From: Pseudomonadota bacterium
GTDB taxonomy: Bacteria > Pseudomonadota > Alphaproteobacteria > Rhizobiales > Hyphomicrobiaceae
Reading direction: 5' to 3'
Assembly: GCA_023412805.1 (NCBI GenBank)
Contig: JAEZRM010000084.1
Coordinates: 1 to 64,000 of the forward strand
Length of the DNA: 64,000 nt
Each line of letters begins with the position of its first letter. Within the stretch, counting starts at the first letter, position 1. A program made the position numbers and the translations under genes. Shown here one piece after another: positions 1 through 9,604 of the stretch. The notes under the pieces were generated by a model. The model made no database searches. It was given only the letters and a program-made list of their open reading frames with translations, and was not told the origin of the DNA.

Positions 1-1445
1 CCGCCCTCGCGCACGCAACGACGAACTGCTTCCCGATGATCCTGATCTCCGGCTCGTCCGAGCGCGAGATCGTCGATCTCCAGCAGGGCGACTACGAGGA
101 GATGGACCAGCTCGCGATCGCCAAGCCGCTGTGCAAGGCCGCCTATCGCATCCTTCACGCGCAGGACATTGGCATCGGCATTGCGCGCGCGATCCGCTCG
201 GCGGTCTCGGGGCGTCCCGGCGGCGTCTATCTCGATCTGCCGGCCAAACTCTTCGGACAGGTCATCAGTGCTGAGGTGGGTCGTAAGTCGCTCGTGAAGG
301 TGATCGACGCGGCACCTGCACAGATCCCCGCGCCTGATGCGATCAAGCGCGCGCTCGATGTGCTGAAAGGCGCGAAAAAGCCTCTCATCATCCTCGGCAA
401 GGGCGCCGCCTATGCGCAGGCCGATGACGCCATCCGCAGCTTCGTCGAAAAGAGCGGTGTTCCCTTCCTGCCCATGAGCATGGGCAAAGGCCTGCTGCCC
501 GATACGCATCCGCTGTGCGCCGGCGCGGCGCGCTCGAGCGTGCTCAAGGACAGCGACGTCGTCATGCTGATCGGGGCGCGCCTGAACTGGCTGCTCTCGC
601 ACGGCAAAGGCAAGACGTGGGGCGAGGCGCCGAAGAAGTTCATCCAGATCGACATCGAGCCGCGCGAGATGGATTCGAATGTCGAGATCGTAGCGCCGGT
701 CGTCGGCGATATCGGCTCATGCGTCTCAGCGCTGCTCGACGGCATGGACACGAAGTGGCCCGCGCCGCCTGCGGACTGGACAGGTGCCGTCGCCAAAAAG
801 CGCGACGAGAACGTCGCCAAGATGGCGCCGCGCCTCATGAACAACAACAACCCGATGGATTACCACGGCGCGCTCGGCGTGCTGCGCACGGTCATCAAGG
901 AGCGCCCCGACGCCATCCTCGTAAACGAGGGCGCCAACACGCTCGATCTCGCGCGCGGCATCATCGACATCTACCAGCCGAGAAAACGCATCGACGTCGG
1001 CACGTGGGGCGTCATGGGCATCGGCATGGGATACGCCATCGCCGCGGCCATCGAGACGGGCAAGCCAGTGCTCGCCGTCGAGGGCGACAGCGCGTTCGGC
1101 TTCTCCGGCATGGAGGTCGAGACGATCGCCCGCTACAATCTGCCGGTCTGCATCGTCATCTTCAATAACGACGGCATCTACCGCGGCACCGACGTCAACA
1201 AGGGCGGTGATGATCCCGCGACGACGGTGTTCGTCAAAGGCGCACGTTACGACAAGATGATGGAAGCCTTCGGCGGGGTCGGCGTGAATGCGACGACGCC
1301 CGACGAGCTGCGGCGCGCCGTCAACGCGGCGATGGACTCGGGCAAGCCGACGCTCATCAACGCCGTCATCGATCCCGCCGCCGGCAGCGAAAGCGGCCGC
1401 ATCGGCAATCTCAATCCGCAAAGCGCGCTGTCCAAGAAGAAGTGA
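1..1445 (+). CDS. oxc: Oxalyl-CoA decarboxylase, 5' end outside window
   Basis: This ThDP-dependent enzyme converts oxalyl-CoA to formyl-CoA and CO2 in the cytoplasm. The reading frame is open from base 3, so about 480 residues are visible and roughly the first 90-100, including the catalytic glutamate region, lie outside. The visible start (ALAHATTNCFPMILISGSSE) and the following DLQQGDYEEMDQ stretch are characteristic of Oxc. The C-terminal ThDP/Mg site is present as GDSAFGF followed by IVIFNNDGIYRG. The stop codon is 11 bases before frc, so the two enzymes of the oxalate cycle are co-transcribed. Certain family assignment; only the N-terminus cannot be judged. Confidence 0.95.
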   Translation, partial: ALAHATTNCFPMILISGSSEREIVDLQQGDYEEMDQLAIAKPLCKAAYRILHAQDIGIGIARAIRSAVSGRPGGVYLDLPAKLFGQVISAEVGRKSLVKVIDAAPAQIPAPDAIKRALDVLKGAKKPLIILGKGAAYAQADDAIRSFVEKSGVPFLPMSMGKGLLPDTHPLCAGAARSSVLKDSDVVMLIGARLNWLLSHGKGKTWGEAPKKFIQIDIEPREMDSNVEIVAPVVGDIGSCVSALLDGMDTKWPAPPADWTGAVAKKRDENVAKMAPRLMNNNNPMDYHGALGVLRTVIKERPDAILVNEGANTLDLARGIIDIYQPRKRIDVGTWGVMGIGMGYAIAAAIETGKPVLAVEGDSAFGFSGMEVETIARYNLPVCIVIFNNDGIYRGTDVNKGGDDPATTVFVKGARYDKMMEAFGGVGVNATTPDELRRAVNAAMDSGKPTLINAVIDPAAGSESGRIGNLNPQSALSKKK

Positions 1446-1456
1446 GGGAGGGTACC

Positions 1457-2734
1457 ATGAAAGCGCTCGCAGGCGTTCGCATTCTCGATTTCACGCACGT
1501 GCAGTCCGGCCCGACGTGCACACAGCTCCTCGCATGGTTCGGCGCCGACGTGATCAAGGTCGAGCGTCCCGGCACCGGCGACATCACGCGTGGCCAGCTG
1601 CAGGACATTCCCAAGGTGGACAGCCTCTATTTCACGATGCTGAACCACAACAAGCGCTCGATCACGCTCGACACCAAGAACAAGACGGGCAAGGAAGTGC
1701 TCGAGCGCCTGATCAAGACGTGCGACGTGCTCGTCGAAAACTTCGGACCTGGCGTGCTCGATCGCATGGGTTTCCCGTGGGAGACCATCCACCAGCTCAA
1801 TCCGCGCATGATCGTCGCCTCGATCAAGGGCTTCGGCCCGGGGCCGTACGAAGACTGCAAGGTCTACGAGAACGTCGCGCAGTGCACGGGCGGCGCGGCC
1901 TCGACGACCGGCTTCCGCGATGGTCTCCCGCTGGTGACGGGCGCGCAGATCGGCGACAGCGGCACGGGCCTGCACCTCGCGCTCGGCATCGTGACGGCGC
2001 TCTATCAGCGCACGCACTCGGGCAAGGGCCAGCGCGTGACCTGCGCCATGCAGGATGGCGTGCTGAACCTCTGCCGCGTGAAGCTGCGCGACCAGCAGCG
2101 CCTCGATCACGGTCCGCTCACCGAATACAGCCAGTTCGGCGAAGGCGTGCCGTTCGGCCCGGCCGTACCGCGCGCCGGCAACGACTCGGGCGGTGGCCAG
2201 CCCGGTCGCATCGTGAAGTGCAAAGGCTGGGAAGGCGACCCTGACGCTTATCTCTATTTCATCACGCAGGCGCCGGTCTGGGAGAAAATCTGCGACGTCA
2301 TCGGCGAGCCGACCTGGAAGACCGATGAGAATTTCGCGACGCCCAAGGCCCGCCTGCCGCGTCTCAATCAGATCTTCGAGCGCATCGAACAATGGACGAT
2401 GACGAAGACGAAGTTCGAGGCGATGAACATCCTCAACGAGTTCGACATCCCTTGCGGACCGATCCTCTCGATGAAGGAACTGGCCGAGGACCAATCGCTC
2501 CGCGCGACGGGCACCGTCGTCGAGGTCGATCATCCTGCGCGTGGCAAGTATCTGTCGGTCGGCAATCCGATCAAGCTGTCGGACTCACCTGCCGACGTGA
2601 AGCGTTCGCCGCTGCTCGGCGAGCACACGGAGGAAGTGCTGCGCGACGTGCTCGGCTACTCGGCCGAGGAGGTGTCTGCCATCAAGGCCTCGGGCGCGAC
2701 CGAGCCACCCCAGAAACGCGCAGCAGCAGAATAG
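1457..2734 (+). CDS. frc: Formyl-CoA:oxalate CoA-transferase
   Basis: Class III (CaiB/Frc) CoA-transferase that moves CoA from formyl-CoA to oxalate, regenerating oxalyl-CoA for the decarboxylase encoded just upstream. The product is 425 residues, the usual family size. The catalytic aspartate is D167 in QIGDSGTG, and the glycine loop GGGQ of true formyl-CoA transferases is at residues 245-248. An in-frame GTG at 1442 overlaps the oxc stop, but ATG 1457 is preferred because GAGGGAGG sits just upstream and MKALAGVRILDF is the family N-terminus. The adjacent oxc and the GGGQ loop favour Frc over other CaiB-family enzymes. Confidence 0.94.
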   Translation: MKALAGVRILDFTHVQSGPTCTQLLAWFGADVIKVERPGTGDITRGQLQDIPKVDSLYFTMLNHNKRSITLDTKNKTGKEVLERLIKTCDVLVENFGPGVLDRMGFPWETIHQLNPRMIVASIKGFGPGPYEDCKVYENVAQCTGGAASTTGFRDGLPLVTGAQIGDSGTGLHLALGIVTALYQRTHSGKGQRVTCAMQDGVLNLCRVKLRDQQRLDHGPLTEYSQFGEGVPFGPAVPRAGNDSGGGQPGRIVKCKGWEGDPDAYLYFITQAPVWEKICDVIGEPTWKTDENFATPKARLPRLNQIFERIEQWTMTKTKFEAMNILNEFDIPCGPILSMKELAEDQSLRATGTVVEVDHPARGKYLSVGNPIKLSDSPADVKRSPLLGEHTEEVLRDVLGYSAEEVSAIKASGATEPPQKRAAAE

Positions 2735-2822
2735 CAGACGTCGTTCGCCACCAGCATTCGACCAGAAAATGAAAACCCGCGAGCCTCATGGCGCGCTGCG
2801 GGACCAGGGAGAGACACAAGCG

Positions 2823-3758
2823 ATGCGTATCGTCGTCCATGGCCAGGAGGCCTTCGGCAAAGCAGTGCTCGAGAAACTGCTCGAGCGCGGTGAGAACGTC
2901 GTGGCGGTGTGCTGCGCGCCGGACAAGGCCGGCCGCCCGGAAGATCCACTCAAGGTGTTCGCTACCGAGAAGGGCCTCCCCGTTCACCAGCCCAAAAGCT
3001 GGAAGACGCCGGAAGCCCTCGAATTGATGAAGTCATTCAACGCGGACGTCTGCCTCATGGCCTACGTCCTGCTGTTCATTCCGCAGCCCGTTCTCGACGC
3101 GCCGCGGCTCGGCACCTTCCAGTATCATCCCTCGCTGCTGCCAGCGCACCGCGGCCCCTCGTCGATCAACTGGCCGATCGCCATGGGCAAGACCCGCACG
3201 GGCCTCACGATCTTCTGGCCCGATGAGGGTCTCGATGAAGGCCCGATCCTGATCCAGAAGTCCGTCGAGGTCGGCCCCGACGAGACGCTCGGTGACGTCT
3301 ACTTCAAGAAACTCTTCCCCATGGGCGTCGACGCCATGATGGAAGGGCTCGACCTGGTGAGGGCCGGCGTTCTCCTCAAGCACAAGCAGGATCTCACCGC
3401 GGGATCCTATGAGAGCTGGTTCAAGAAAGATCTCGCCGAGATCGACTGGTCGAAGCCGGTTGCGGAGAACTACAACATCATTCGCGCGGCGAATCCCGCG
3501 CCAGGCGCCTGGACGACGCTGAAGGGTGCCAAGCTCGACATTTACGATGCCGCGCAGAGGGGCGGCAGCGGCAAGCCCGGCCAGGTGCTCGCGATCACGG
3601 ATGAAGGGATCACCATCGCTGGCAACGGCGGCGCAATTCTCGCGAAGCGCGTCAAGACACCCGAAACGAAGAAAATCAGCGCCGCCGAGTGGGCGAAATC
3701 CGTCGGGCTTGTGGTCGGCGACATCTGTTCTGCTCCCCAGCCCAAAGCGCCCGCCTGA
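2823..3758 (+). CDS. Formyltransferase-fold protein, 10-formyl-THF hydrolase-like
   Basis: A 311-residue protein with the methionyl-tRNA formyltransferase fold. It is closest in pattern to the N-terminal hydrolase domain of 10-formyltetrahydrofolate dehydrogenase: YHPSLLP with H102 and GLDEG with D138 are spaced 36 residues apart, as are His106 and Asp142 of that domain. SSINWPI and IFWPDEGLD also match it better than Fmt. An OB-like C-terminal domain follows from about residue 205. ATG 2823 is chosen over the upstream ATG 2769 because GGGAGAG precedes it and it begins exactly at the first beta strand. It lies between frc and fhs, so it probably handles formyl-THF made from oxalate-derived C1 units; the exact reaction is inferred. 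Confidence 0.82.
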   Translation: MRIVVHGQEAFGKAVLEKLLERGENVVAVCCAPDKAGRPEDPLKVFATEKGLPVHQPKSWKTPEALELMKSFNADVCLMAYVLLFIPQPVLDAPRLGTFQYHPSLLPAHRGPSSINWPIAMGKTRTGLTIFWPDEGLDEGPILIQKSVEVGPDETLGDVYFKKLFPMGVDAMMEGLDLVRAGVLLKHKQDLTAGSYESWFKKDLAEIDWSKPVAENYNIIRAANPAPGAWTTLKGAKLDIYDAAQRGGSGKPGQVLAITDEGITIAGNGGAILAKRVKTPETKKISAAEWAKSVGLVVGDICSAPQPKAPA

Positions 3759-3772
3759 CTTCACAGCGCGCC

Positions 3773-3801
3773 GACGGACGCGGCAGAGTCTCGCGTCCGT
3801 C
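3773..3801 (+). other. Intercistronic stem-loop before fhs
   Basis: A perfect 10-bp inverted repeat, GACGGACGCG / CGCGTCCGTC, encloses a 9-base loop. No T-tract follows, so it is more likely an mRNA-processing or stability hairpin, or a leaky attenuator, than a full terminator. It sits in the 129-base gap between the formyltransferase-like gene and fhs. Confidence 0.6.
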
Positions 3802-3887
3802 TGCAAGGCGAAACACAAGAGACGCGCGTCAGGTCACAGAGCTCGGCCCGAGCGCACGCCACAAACGCCCATCCGCTGGAGCCCACC

Positions 3888-5564
3888 ATGGCCGTCAAAT
3901 CCGACATCGAAATTGCCCGCGAAGCCAAGAAGAAGCCGATCCAGGATATCGGTTCCCGCCTCGGCATCGGCAATGAGCACCTTCTTCCCTTCGGTCACGA
4001 CAAGGCGAAGGTCTCGGCCGAATTCATCAAGTCGCTCGATAGCCGTAAGGACGGCAAGCTGATCCTCGTCACCGCGATTAACCCGACACCCGCGGGCGAA
4101 GGCAAGACCACGACCACCGTCGGCCTCGGTGACGGCCTCAATGCGATCGGCAAGAAAGCAGCGATCTGTCTGCGCGAACCTTCGCTCGGCCCCTGCTTCG
4201 GCATGAAGGGCGGCGCAGCCGGCGGCGGATACGCTCAGGTCGTGCCCATGGAGGACATCAACCTCCATTTCACCGGCGACTTTCACGCGATCACGAGCGC
4301 GCACAATCTGCTCTCGGCGCTGATCGACAATCACATCTACTGGGGCAACGCGCAGAACATCGATACGCGCCGCGTTGCCTGGCGCCGCGTCATGGACATG
4401 AACGACCGCGCGCTGCGCGAGATCGTCTGCTCGCTCGGCGGCGTTGCGAACGGCTTCCCGCGCGAAGCAGGCTTCGACATCACCGTGGCGTCGGAGGTGA
4501 TGGCGATACTCTGCCTCGCGACCGATCTCGCAGACCTCGAGAAGCGCCTCGGCGATATCATCATCGCCTACCGCCGCGATCGCAGCCCAGTCTACGCCCG
4601 CGACATCAAGGCCAACGGCGCCATGACCGTGCTGCTCGCACAGGCCATGCAGCCGAACCTCGTGCAGACGCTAGAGAACAATCCGGCGTTCATTCACGGC
4701 GGCCCGTTCGCGAACATCGCGCACGGCTGCAACTCGGTGGTCGCCACCAAGACGGCCCTCAAGCTCGCCGACTATGTCGTGACCGAGGCCGGCTTCGGCG
4801 CCGATCTCGGGGCCGAGAAATTCTTCGACATCAAGTGCCGCAAGGCGGGCCTCAATCCGGCCGCGGCCGTCATCGTCGCAACCGTGCGCGCGCTCAAGAT
4901 GAACGGTGGCGTGAAGCGCGAGGATCTCGGCACCGAGAACGTCGAGGCCGTCAAGAAGGGCCTCGCCAACCTCGGCCGCCACATCGAGAACGTGAAGAGC
5001 TTCGGCGTTCCCGCCGTCGTCGCGATCAACCACTTCATCTCCGATACCGATGCCGAGATCGCTGCCGTTCAGGAATTCGCCAAGTCCCAGGGCTCGGAGG
5101 CGTTCCTGTGCAAGCACTGGGCGCAGGGCTCCAAGGGCATTGAGGCGCTCGCCCGCCGCGTGGTCGCGATCGCCGATTCCGGAACATCGAAGTTCGCGCC
5201 GCTCTACCCGGAGGAGATGGGCCTGCTCCAGAAGGTCGAAACCATCGCGAAGAAGATCTACCGCGCCGGCAGCGTGGCCGCCGACAAGAGCGTTCGCGAC
5301 CAGCTCAAGACCTGGGAGGATATGGGCTACGGCAATCTTCCGATTTGCGTGGCGAAGACGCAGTATTCGTTCACGACGGATCCCAACCTGCGCGGCGCGC
5401 CGGTCGATCACGTGGTGCCGATCCGCGAAGTGCGGCTGTCGGCCGGCGCCGGGTTCATCGTCGCCATCTGCGGTGAGATCATGACGATGCCGGGCCTGCC
5501 GAAGGTTCCGGCCTCCGAGACGATTCGCTTCAACGAAGCAGGCCAGATCGAGGGCCTGTTCTAG
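3888..5564 (+). CDS. fhs: Formate-tetrahydrofolate ligase
   Basis: Catalyses ATP + formate + THF to 10-formyl-THF, the entry of formate into one-carbon metabolism. It has 558 residues, full family length. The nucleotide-binding loop PTPAGEGKTTT is at residues 66-76, and the whole chain is colinear with bacterial FtfL. ATG 3888 opens the recognisable N-terminus MAVKSDIEIAREAK. Its position after oxc-frc and the formyltransferase-like gene implies that formate released from oxalate is activated to the folate level here. A hairpin with T-rich flank follows the stop. Confidence 0.97.
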   Translation: MAVKSDIEIAREAKKKPIQDIGSRLGIGNEHLLPFGHDKAKVSAEFIKSLDSRKDGKLILVTAINPTPAGEGKTTTTVGLGDGLNAIGKKAAICLREPSLGPCFGMKGGAAGGGYAQVVPMEDINLHFTGDFHAITSAHNLLSALIDNHIYWGNAQNIDTRRVAWRRVMDMNDRALREIVCSLGGVANGFPREAGFDITVASEVMAILCLATDLADLEKRLGDIIIAYRRDRSPVYARDIKANGAMTVLLAQAMQPNLVQTLENNPAFIHGGPFANIAHGCNSVVATKTALKLADYVVTEAGFGADLGAEKFFDIKCRKAGLNPAAAVIVATVRALKMNGGVKREDLGTENVEAVKKGLANLGRHIENVKSFGVPAVVAINHFISDTDAEIAAVQEFAKSQGSEAFLCKHWAQGSKGIEALARRVVAIADSGTSKFAPLYPEEMGLLQKVETIAKKIYRAGSVAADKSVRDQLKTWEDMGYGNLPICVAKTQYSFTTDPNLRGAPVDHVVPIREVRLSAGAGFIVAICGEIMTMPGLPKVPASETIRFNEAGQIEGLF

Positions 5565-5593
5565 CCTCCGCACGCGGACTTTCGTGACGCTTC

Positions 5594-5645
5594 GAAATGC
5601 CGTGGTGCCCCTCAGATCGAGGGTGCACTGCGGCATTTCCTTTGC
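5594..5645 (+). terminator. Terminator-like hairpin after fhs
   Basis: Outer stem GAAATGCCG (5594-5602) pairs with CGGCATTTC (5631-5639), with a second partly paired inner arm (GTGCCCC/GGGTGCAC). CTTTG follows. The T-tract is short, but the position 30 bases after fhs and before a separate transport operon fits a terminator. Confidence 0.6.
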
Positions 5646-5794
5646 CATTAATCCAGGCGTCCGAATGTCTGGACAACGGGTTGCATTCCCTGCGAAAAGA
5701 CAGCAATGTATCTTTCAGATGGATGATGTGTAGAGCACATCCGGCAACGGCAGCCAGCGAGCGAGCTGCCGAGGGTGTACTAGGGAGGTTCAGT

Positions 5795-7864
5795 TTGCAG
5801 ACGACGGCGGAGGGGGCGACAAAGTCCCTGAGCGGGGAAGTGCTATCCAGCCAAACGGCTGCGAAGTCGGGCAAACCCGTGCTCGAGATCGAGAACCTGA
5901 GCGTCCAGTTCCGCTCATCCCATGGCCTTGTGCGTGCAGTCGAGAACGTAGGCTACACGGTTTACCCCGGCGAGATGGTCGCCATCGTTGGTGAATCGGG
6001 CTCGGGAAAATCCGTTTCGGCCCTCACGATCATGCGTCTGCTTGCGCAGACGGCCGAGATCACGTCCGGCACGGTCAACTTCGACGGTCGCGACCTCCTG
6101 AAACTCTCCGACGAAGAGATGCGCCGCGTCCGCGGTCATCACGTGTCGATGATTTTCCAGGAGCCGATGACTTCGCTGAACCCGGTCCTCAGGATCGGGC
6201 TTCAGATCATGGAGCCGCTCTTCATTCATTTGAAGATGTCGCCGGAGGAGGCGAAGGCGCGTGCTGTCGAACTGCTCACGCTGGTCGGCATTACGGATCC
6301 CGAAAGCCGTCTTGAGCAGTATCCGCACCAGCTTTCCGGCGGCATGCGCCAGCGCGTAATGATCGCGATCGGACTTGCCTGCAATCCGAAGCTGCTTATC
6401 GCCGACGAGCCGACGACCGCGCTCGACGTCACCATTCAGGCGCAGATCCTCGAGCTGATGAAGGATCTGTCGCGACGCCTCGACATTGCGGTTATCATTA
6501 TCACGCACAATCTCGGCATCGTCGCGCGCTATGCCGACCGCGTGAATGTCATGTACGCCGCGCGGATCGTCGAAAGCGGCACGGCAGAGCAGGTGTTCGG
6601 CAATGCGCGCCATCCTTATGCGCGCGGCCTTCTGTCAGCCGTTCCCCGCCTGGATCGCGGACGCGCCATGCGCCTGCAGACTATCGAAGGCGCGCCGCCG
6701 AACTTGCTCAAGCCGCCTGAAGGCTGTCGCTTCCGGCCGCGGTGCCGCTTCGCGATCGACAAGTGCACGGTGAACCCGCCGCTCGTCGAAATCGAGACAG
6801 GCCACCGGGCCGCGTGCCACCGATCGGGAGAGCTCGAAAAGATCGACAAGCCCGTAGCGGCCAGCCACGAGGCGATCGGCGCCGTCGCGAACGGCACGAC
6901 AGGTCCCATCCTTCAGCTCAAGGATGTGACGAAGTTCTTCCCGATCAGCGGCGGTCTCTTCCAACCGAAGAAACTCGTGCGCGCCGTCAACAAGATAACT
7001 CTCGATATCGCGCCCGGTGAGACGCTCGGCCTCGTGGGCGAGTCGGGCTGCGGTAAGTCCACGCTCGGGCGCGTCGTGCTCCGCCTCGATGATCCGACGG
7101 ACGGCAAGATCCTCTTTGAGGGCGCCGACCTCGCCAATGCCGGCAGCGATGAAATGCTCGCCGTGCGCAAGAAGATGCAGGTGATTTTCCAGGATCCCTT
7201 CTCGTCTCTCAATCCGCGCATGACCGTCGGCGACATCATCGGCGAGCCGATGAGCGTCCATAAGATCCTGCCAAAGGAAAAAATCCACGATCGTGTGGCC
7301 GAGCTGCTGTCACTGGTCGGGCTGCACGGCTACATGGCGGATCGCTATCCGCATCAGCTCTCCGGCGGTCAGCGCCAGCGTGTCGGCATTGCGCGCGCTC
7401 TCTCGGTGAATCCGAAGTTCATCGTGTGCGACGAAGCCGTCTCCGCGCTCGACGTTTCCATCCAGGGGCAGGTCATCAATCTGCTGGAGGGCCTGCAACA
7501 GAAGCTCGGCCTCAGCTATCTTTTCATCGCGCACGATCTCGCTGTCGTCCGCCACATCTCGCACAAGGTGGCGGTGATGTACCTCGGCAAGATCGTCGAG
7601 TACGCGCCCGCCGACGAACTGTTCGCCAATCCGAAGCATCCCTACACGCAGGCGTTGCTTGCTGCGGCCCCGATTCCCGATCCGGTCATCGAACGCACGC
7701 GGCCGCGCCGCATCATCACCGGCGAGCTGCCGAGCCCTCTGCGCCCGCCGCCCGGCTGCGTATTCAATCCGCGCTGCCCGATCGCAGTCGAGAACTGCCG
7801 CAAGGAAATACCCGCGCTGCGCGAACTCGGCCCAAATCATTGGGTCGCCTGCAGCGAGGTATAG
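5795..7864 (+). CDS. Fused double ATPase of peptide-type ABC importer
   Basis: Both ATPase halves of an oligopeptide/dipeptide/glutathione-class importer are fused in one chain of about 689 residues. Cassette 1 has Walker A GESGSGKS (about residues 66-73), signature LSGGMRQRV and Walker B LLIADEPTTALD. Cassette 2 has GESGCGKST, LSGGQRQRVGIARAL and FIVCDEAVSALD. Each ends in the cysteine-rich CxFxxRCP-type C-terminal region of Opp/Dpp ATPases. TTG 5795 is proposed as start because TAGGGAGG lies 7 bases upstream; the frame is open further back to 5597 but that part is not protein-like. The order ATPase, binding protein, permease, permease equals E. coli gsiABCD. Substrate is not shown by the sequence. 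Confidence 0.88.
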   Translation: MQTTAEGATKSLSGEVLSSQTAAKSGKPVLEIENLSVQFRSSHGLVRAVENVGYTVYPGEMVAIVGESGSGKSVSALTIMRLLAQTAEITSGTVNFDGRDLLKLSDEEMRRVRGHHVSMIFQEPMTSLNPVLRIGLQIMEPLFIHLKMSPEEAKARAVELLTLVGITDPESRLEQYPHQLSGGMRQRVMIAIGLACNPKLLIADEPTTALDVTIQAQILELMKDLSRRLDIAVIIITHNLGIVARYADRVNVMYAARIVESGTAEQVFGNARHPYARGLLSAVPRLDRGRAMRLQTIEGAPPNLLKPPEGCRFRPRCRFAIDKCTVNPPLVEIETGHRAACHRSGELEKIDKPVAASHEAIGAVANGTTGPILQLKDVTKFFPISGGLFQPKKLVRAVNKITLDIAPGETLGLVGESGCGKSTLGRVVLRLDDPTDGKILFEGADLANAGSDEMLAVRKKMQVIFQDPFSSLNPRMTVGDIIGEPMSVHKILPKEKIHDRVAELLSLVGLHGYMADRYPHQLSGGQRQRVGIARALSVNPKFIVCDEAVSALDVSIQGQVINLLEGLQQKLGLSYLFIAHDLAVVRHISHKVAVMYLGKIVEYAPADELFANPKHPYTQALLAAAPIPDPVIERTRPRRIITGELPSPLRPPPGCVFNPRCPIAVENCRKEIPALRELGPNHWVACSEV

Positions 7865-7975
7865 GCCGTGGCAATCGGCGCCGCTCATTGATCGCGATGC
7901 GCCCGAACCGGCCGAAATACGGAAGGAAGCGAAGAAGGGAAGCCTAGATAAAGGGTTTACCGAGGAGGACTGGCA

Positions 7976-9577
7976 ATGAAGTGGAAGACAAGCGTATTGG
8001 CACTACCGCTCGCGGCCGCGTTTGCGGTCGCAGGCCTGGGGGCACCCCAGGCTCAGGAGCCCAAGCGGGGCGGCGTTCTCAAATTCGTCGTTCCCGATGA
8101 GCCGCCGAGCTTCGATGGTCATCGCGAGACAACGTTCGCGCTCATCCATCCGATCGCGCCGTTCTACAGCGTGCTCATCCGCCCTGATCCGCAAGATCCC
8201 GACAATCCTGCGAAGTTCCAGTGCGATATCTGCACGGAGATGCCGTCCCCAACGGACGGCGGCAAGACCTTCACGTTCAAGATCCGCCAGGGCCTCAAGT
8301 TCCACGACGGCACGCCGCTGACCTCGGCGGACGTGCTGGCAACCTTCCAGCGCATCATCTTCCCAAAGGAGGGAATCTCGAGCGCCCGTCAGGCTCAGCT
8401 CTCGATGGTCGAGAGCGTGACTGCGCCGGACGCCGAGACGATCGTCTTCAAGCTGAAGCATCCTTCGGGCGCATTCATCCCGGCGCTCGCAGCACCGTTC
8501 CACTTCATCTATTCCAAGGCGAAGCTGGACGCGGATCCGCGCTGGTATGAGCAGAACGTGATGGGCTCAGGCCCGTTCGTGTTCGACGTGCGTGAAGCCG
8601 GCGCTCGCATCACCGGCAAGCGTTACGAGAACTATCATCACAAGGGCCAGCCTTATCTCGATGGTTTCGAAGCCATCTTTGCGAAGACCCAGACGCTCCG
8701 TGTCCAGGCCATCCGCGGCGATCAGGCTGCCGTCGAGTTCCGTGGCTTCCCACCGCGCAGCCGTGACGATCTCGTCGCTGCTCTCGGCAAGGACATCACT
8801 GTCCAGGAGAGCGACTGGAACTGCCTCCTGATCACGTCGCCGAACCACGAGCGCAAGCCGTTCGATGACGTGCGCGTGCGTCGCGCTCTGACACTGGCGG
8901 TCGATCGCTGGGGCGGCGCCGGCGCTCTCTCCAAGATCGCCATCGTGAAGACGGTCGGCGGCATCGTGTTCCCGAACCATCCGCTCGCAGCAACCAAGGA
9001 AGAGCTGCAGAAGATGGCCGGCTACTGGCCCGACATCAAGAAATCGCGCGAGGAAGCTCGTCGCCTGCTGAAGGAAGCTGGCCAGGAGAACCTCAAGTTC
9101 ACCCTCGCCAACCGCGCCGTCGACCAGCCTTACACGATCGTCGGCACGTGGCTGATCGACCAGTGGAAGCAGATCGGCGTCGAAGTCACGCAGAAGGCGG
9201 AAGCAACCGGGCCCTTCTATGCGCAGCTCCGCTCCGGCAACTTCGATGTCGCTCTCGACTTCAACTGCCAGTCGGTCGTGAACCCGCTGTCGGACACGTC
9301 GAAGTTCCTCGGCGTTGCGGCCGGCGACCAGTACGGTCGCTACAAGAATCAGGCGATCGAGGATATGCACGCCAAGATGAATCAGACGGCGGATGTCGCC
9401 GAGCAGCGCAGGATTATGCGCGAGTTCGAGCGCATCGTGCTGGATGAGCAGGCGCACAACTCGATCTCGCTGTGGTGGTACCGCATCATTCCGCACCGTT
9501 CGTACCTGAAGGGGTGGAAGGTCAGCTCGAGCCACTACATCAACAACCAGCTCGACGTGGTCTGGCTCGACAAGTAA
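7976..9577 (+). CDS. ABC substrate-binding protein, family 5 (peptide type)
   Basis: A 533-residue periplasmic binding protein of the SBP_bac_5 family. It has a Sec signal peptide (basic MKWK, hydrophobic core to about residue 22, likely cleavage near GAPQAQ|EPKRGG) and the family opening RGGVLKFVVPDEPPSFDGH. GLKFHDGTPLTSADV is the family hallmark around residue 103. CGAGGAGG precedes the ATG. It captures peptides or similar solutes for the transporter encoded by its neighbours. The family also includes nickel, glutathione and opine binders, so the ligand stays open. A strong hairpin follows the stop, separating it from the permease genes. Confidence 0.9.
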   Translation: MKWKTSVLALPLAAAFAVAGLGAPQAQEPKRGGVLKFVVPDEPPSFDGHRETTFALIHPIAPFYSVLIRPDPQDPDNPAKFQCDICTEMPSPTDGGKTFTFKIRQGLKFHDGTPLTSADVLATFQRIIFPKEGISSARQAQLSMVESVTAPDAETIVFKLKHPSGAFIPALAAPFHFIYSKAKLDADPRWYEQNVMGSGPFVFDVREAGARITGKRYENYHHKGQPYLDGFEAIFAKTQTLRVQAIRGDQAAVEFRGFPPRSRDDLVAALGKDITVQESDWNCLLITSPNHERKPFDDVRVRRALTLAVDRWGGAGALSKIAIVKTVGGIVFPNHPLAATKEELQKMAGYWPDIKKSREEARRLLKEAGQENLKFTLANRAVDQPYTIVGTWLIDQWKQIGVEVTQKAEATGPFYAQLRSGNFDVALDFNCQSVVNPLSDTSKFLGVAAGDQYGRYKNQAIEDMHAKMNQTADVAEQRRIMREFERIVLDEQAHNSISLWWYRIIPHRSYLKGWKVSSSHYINNQLDVVWLDK

Positions 9578-9604
9578 CGGGCTGCAACTGACGCACACAC
9601 ACCA

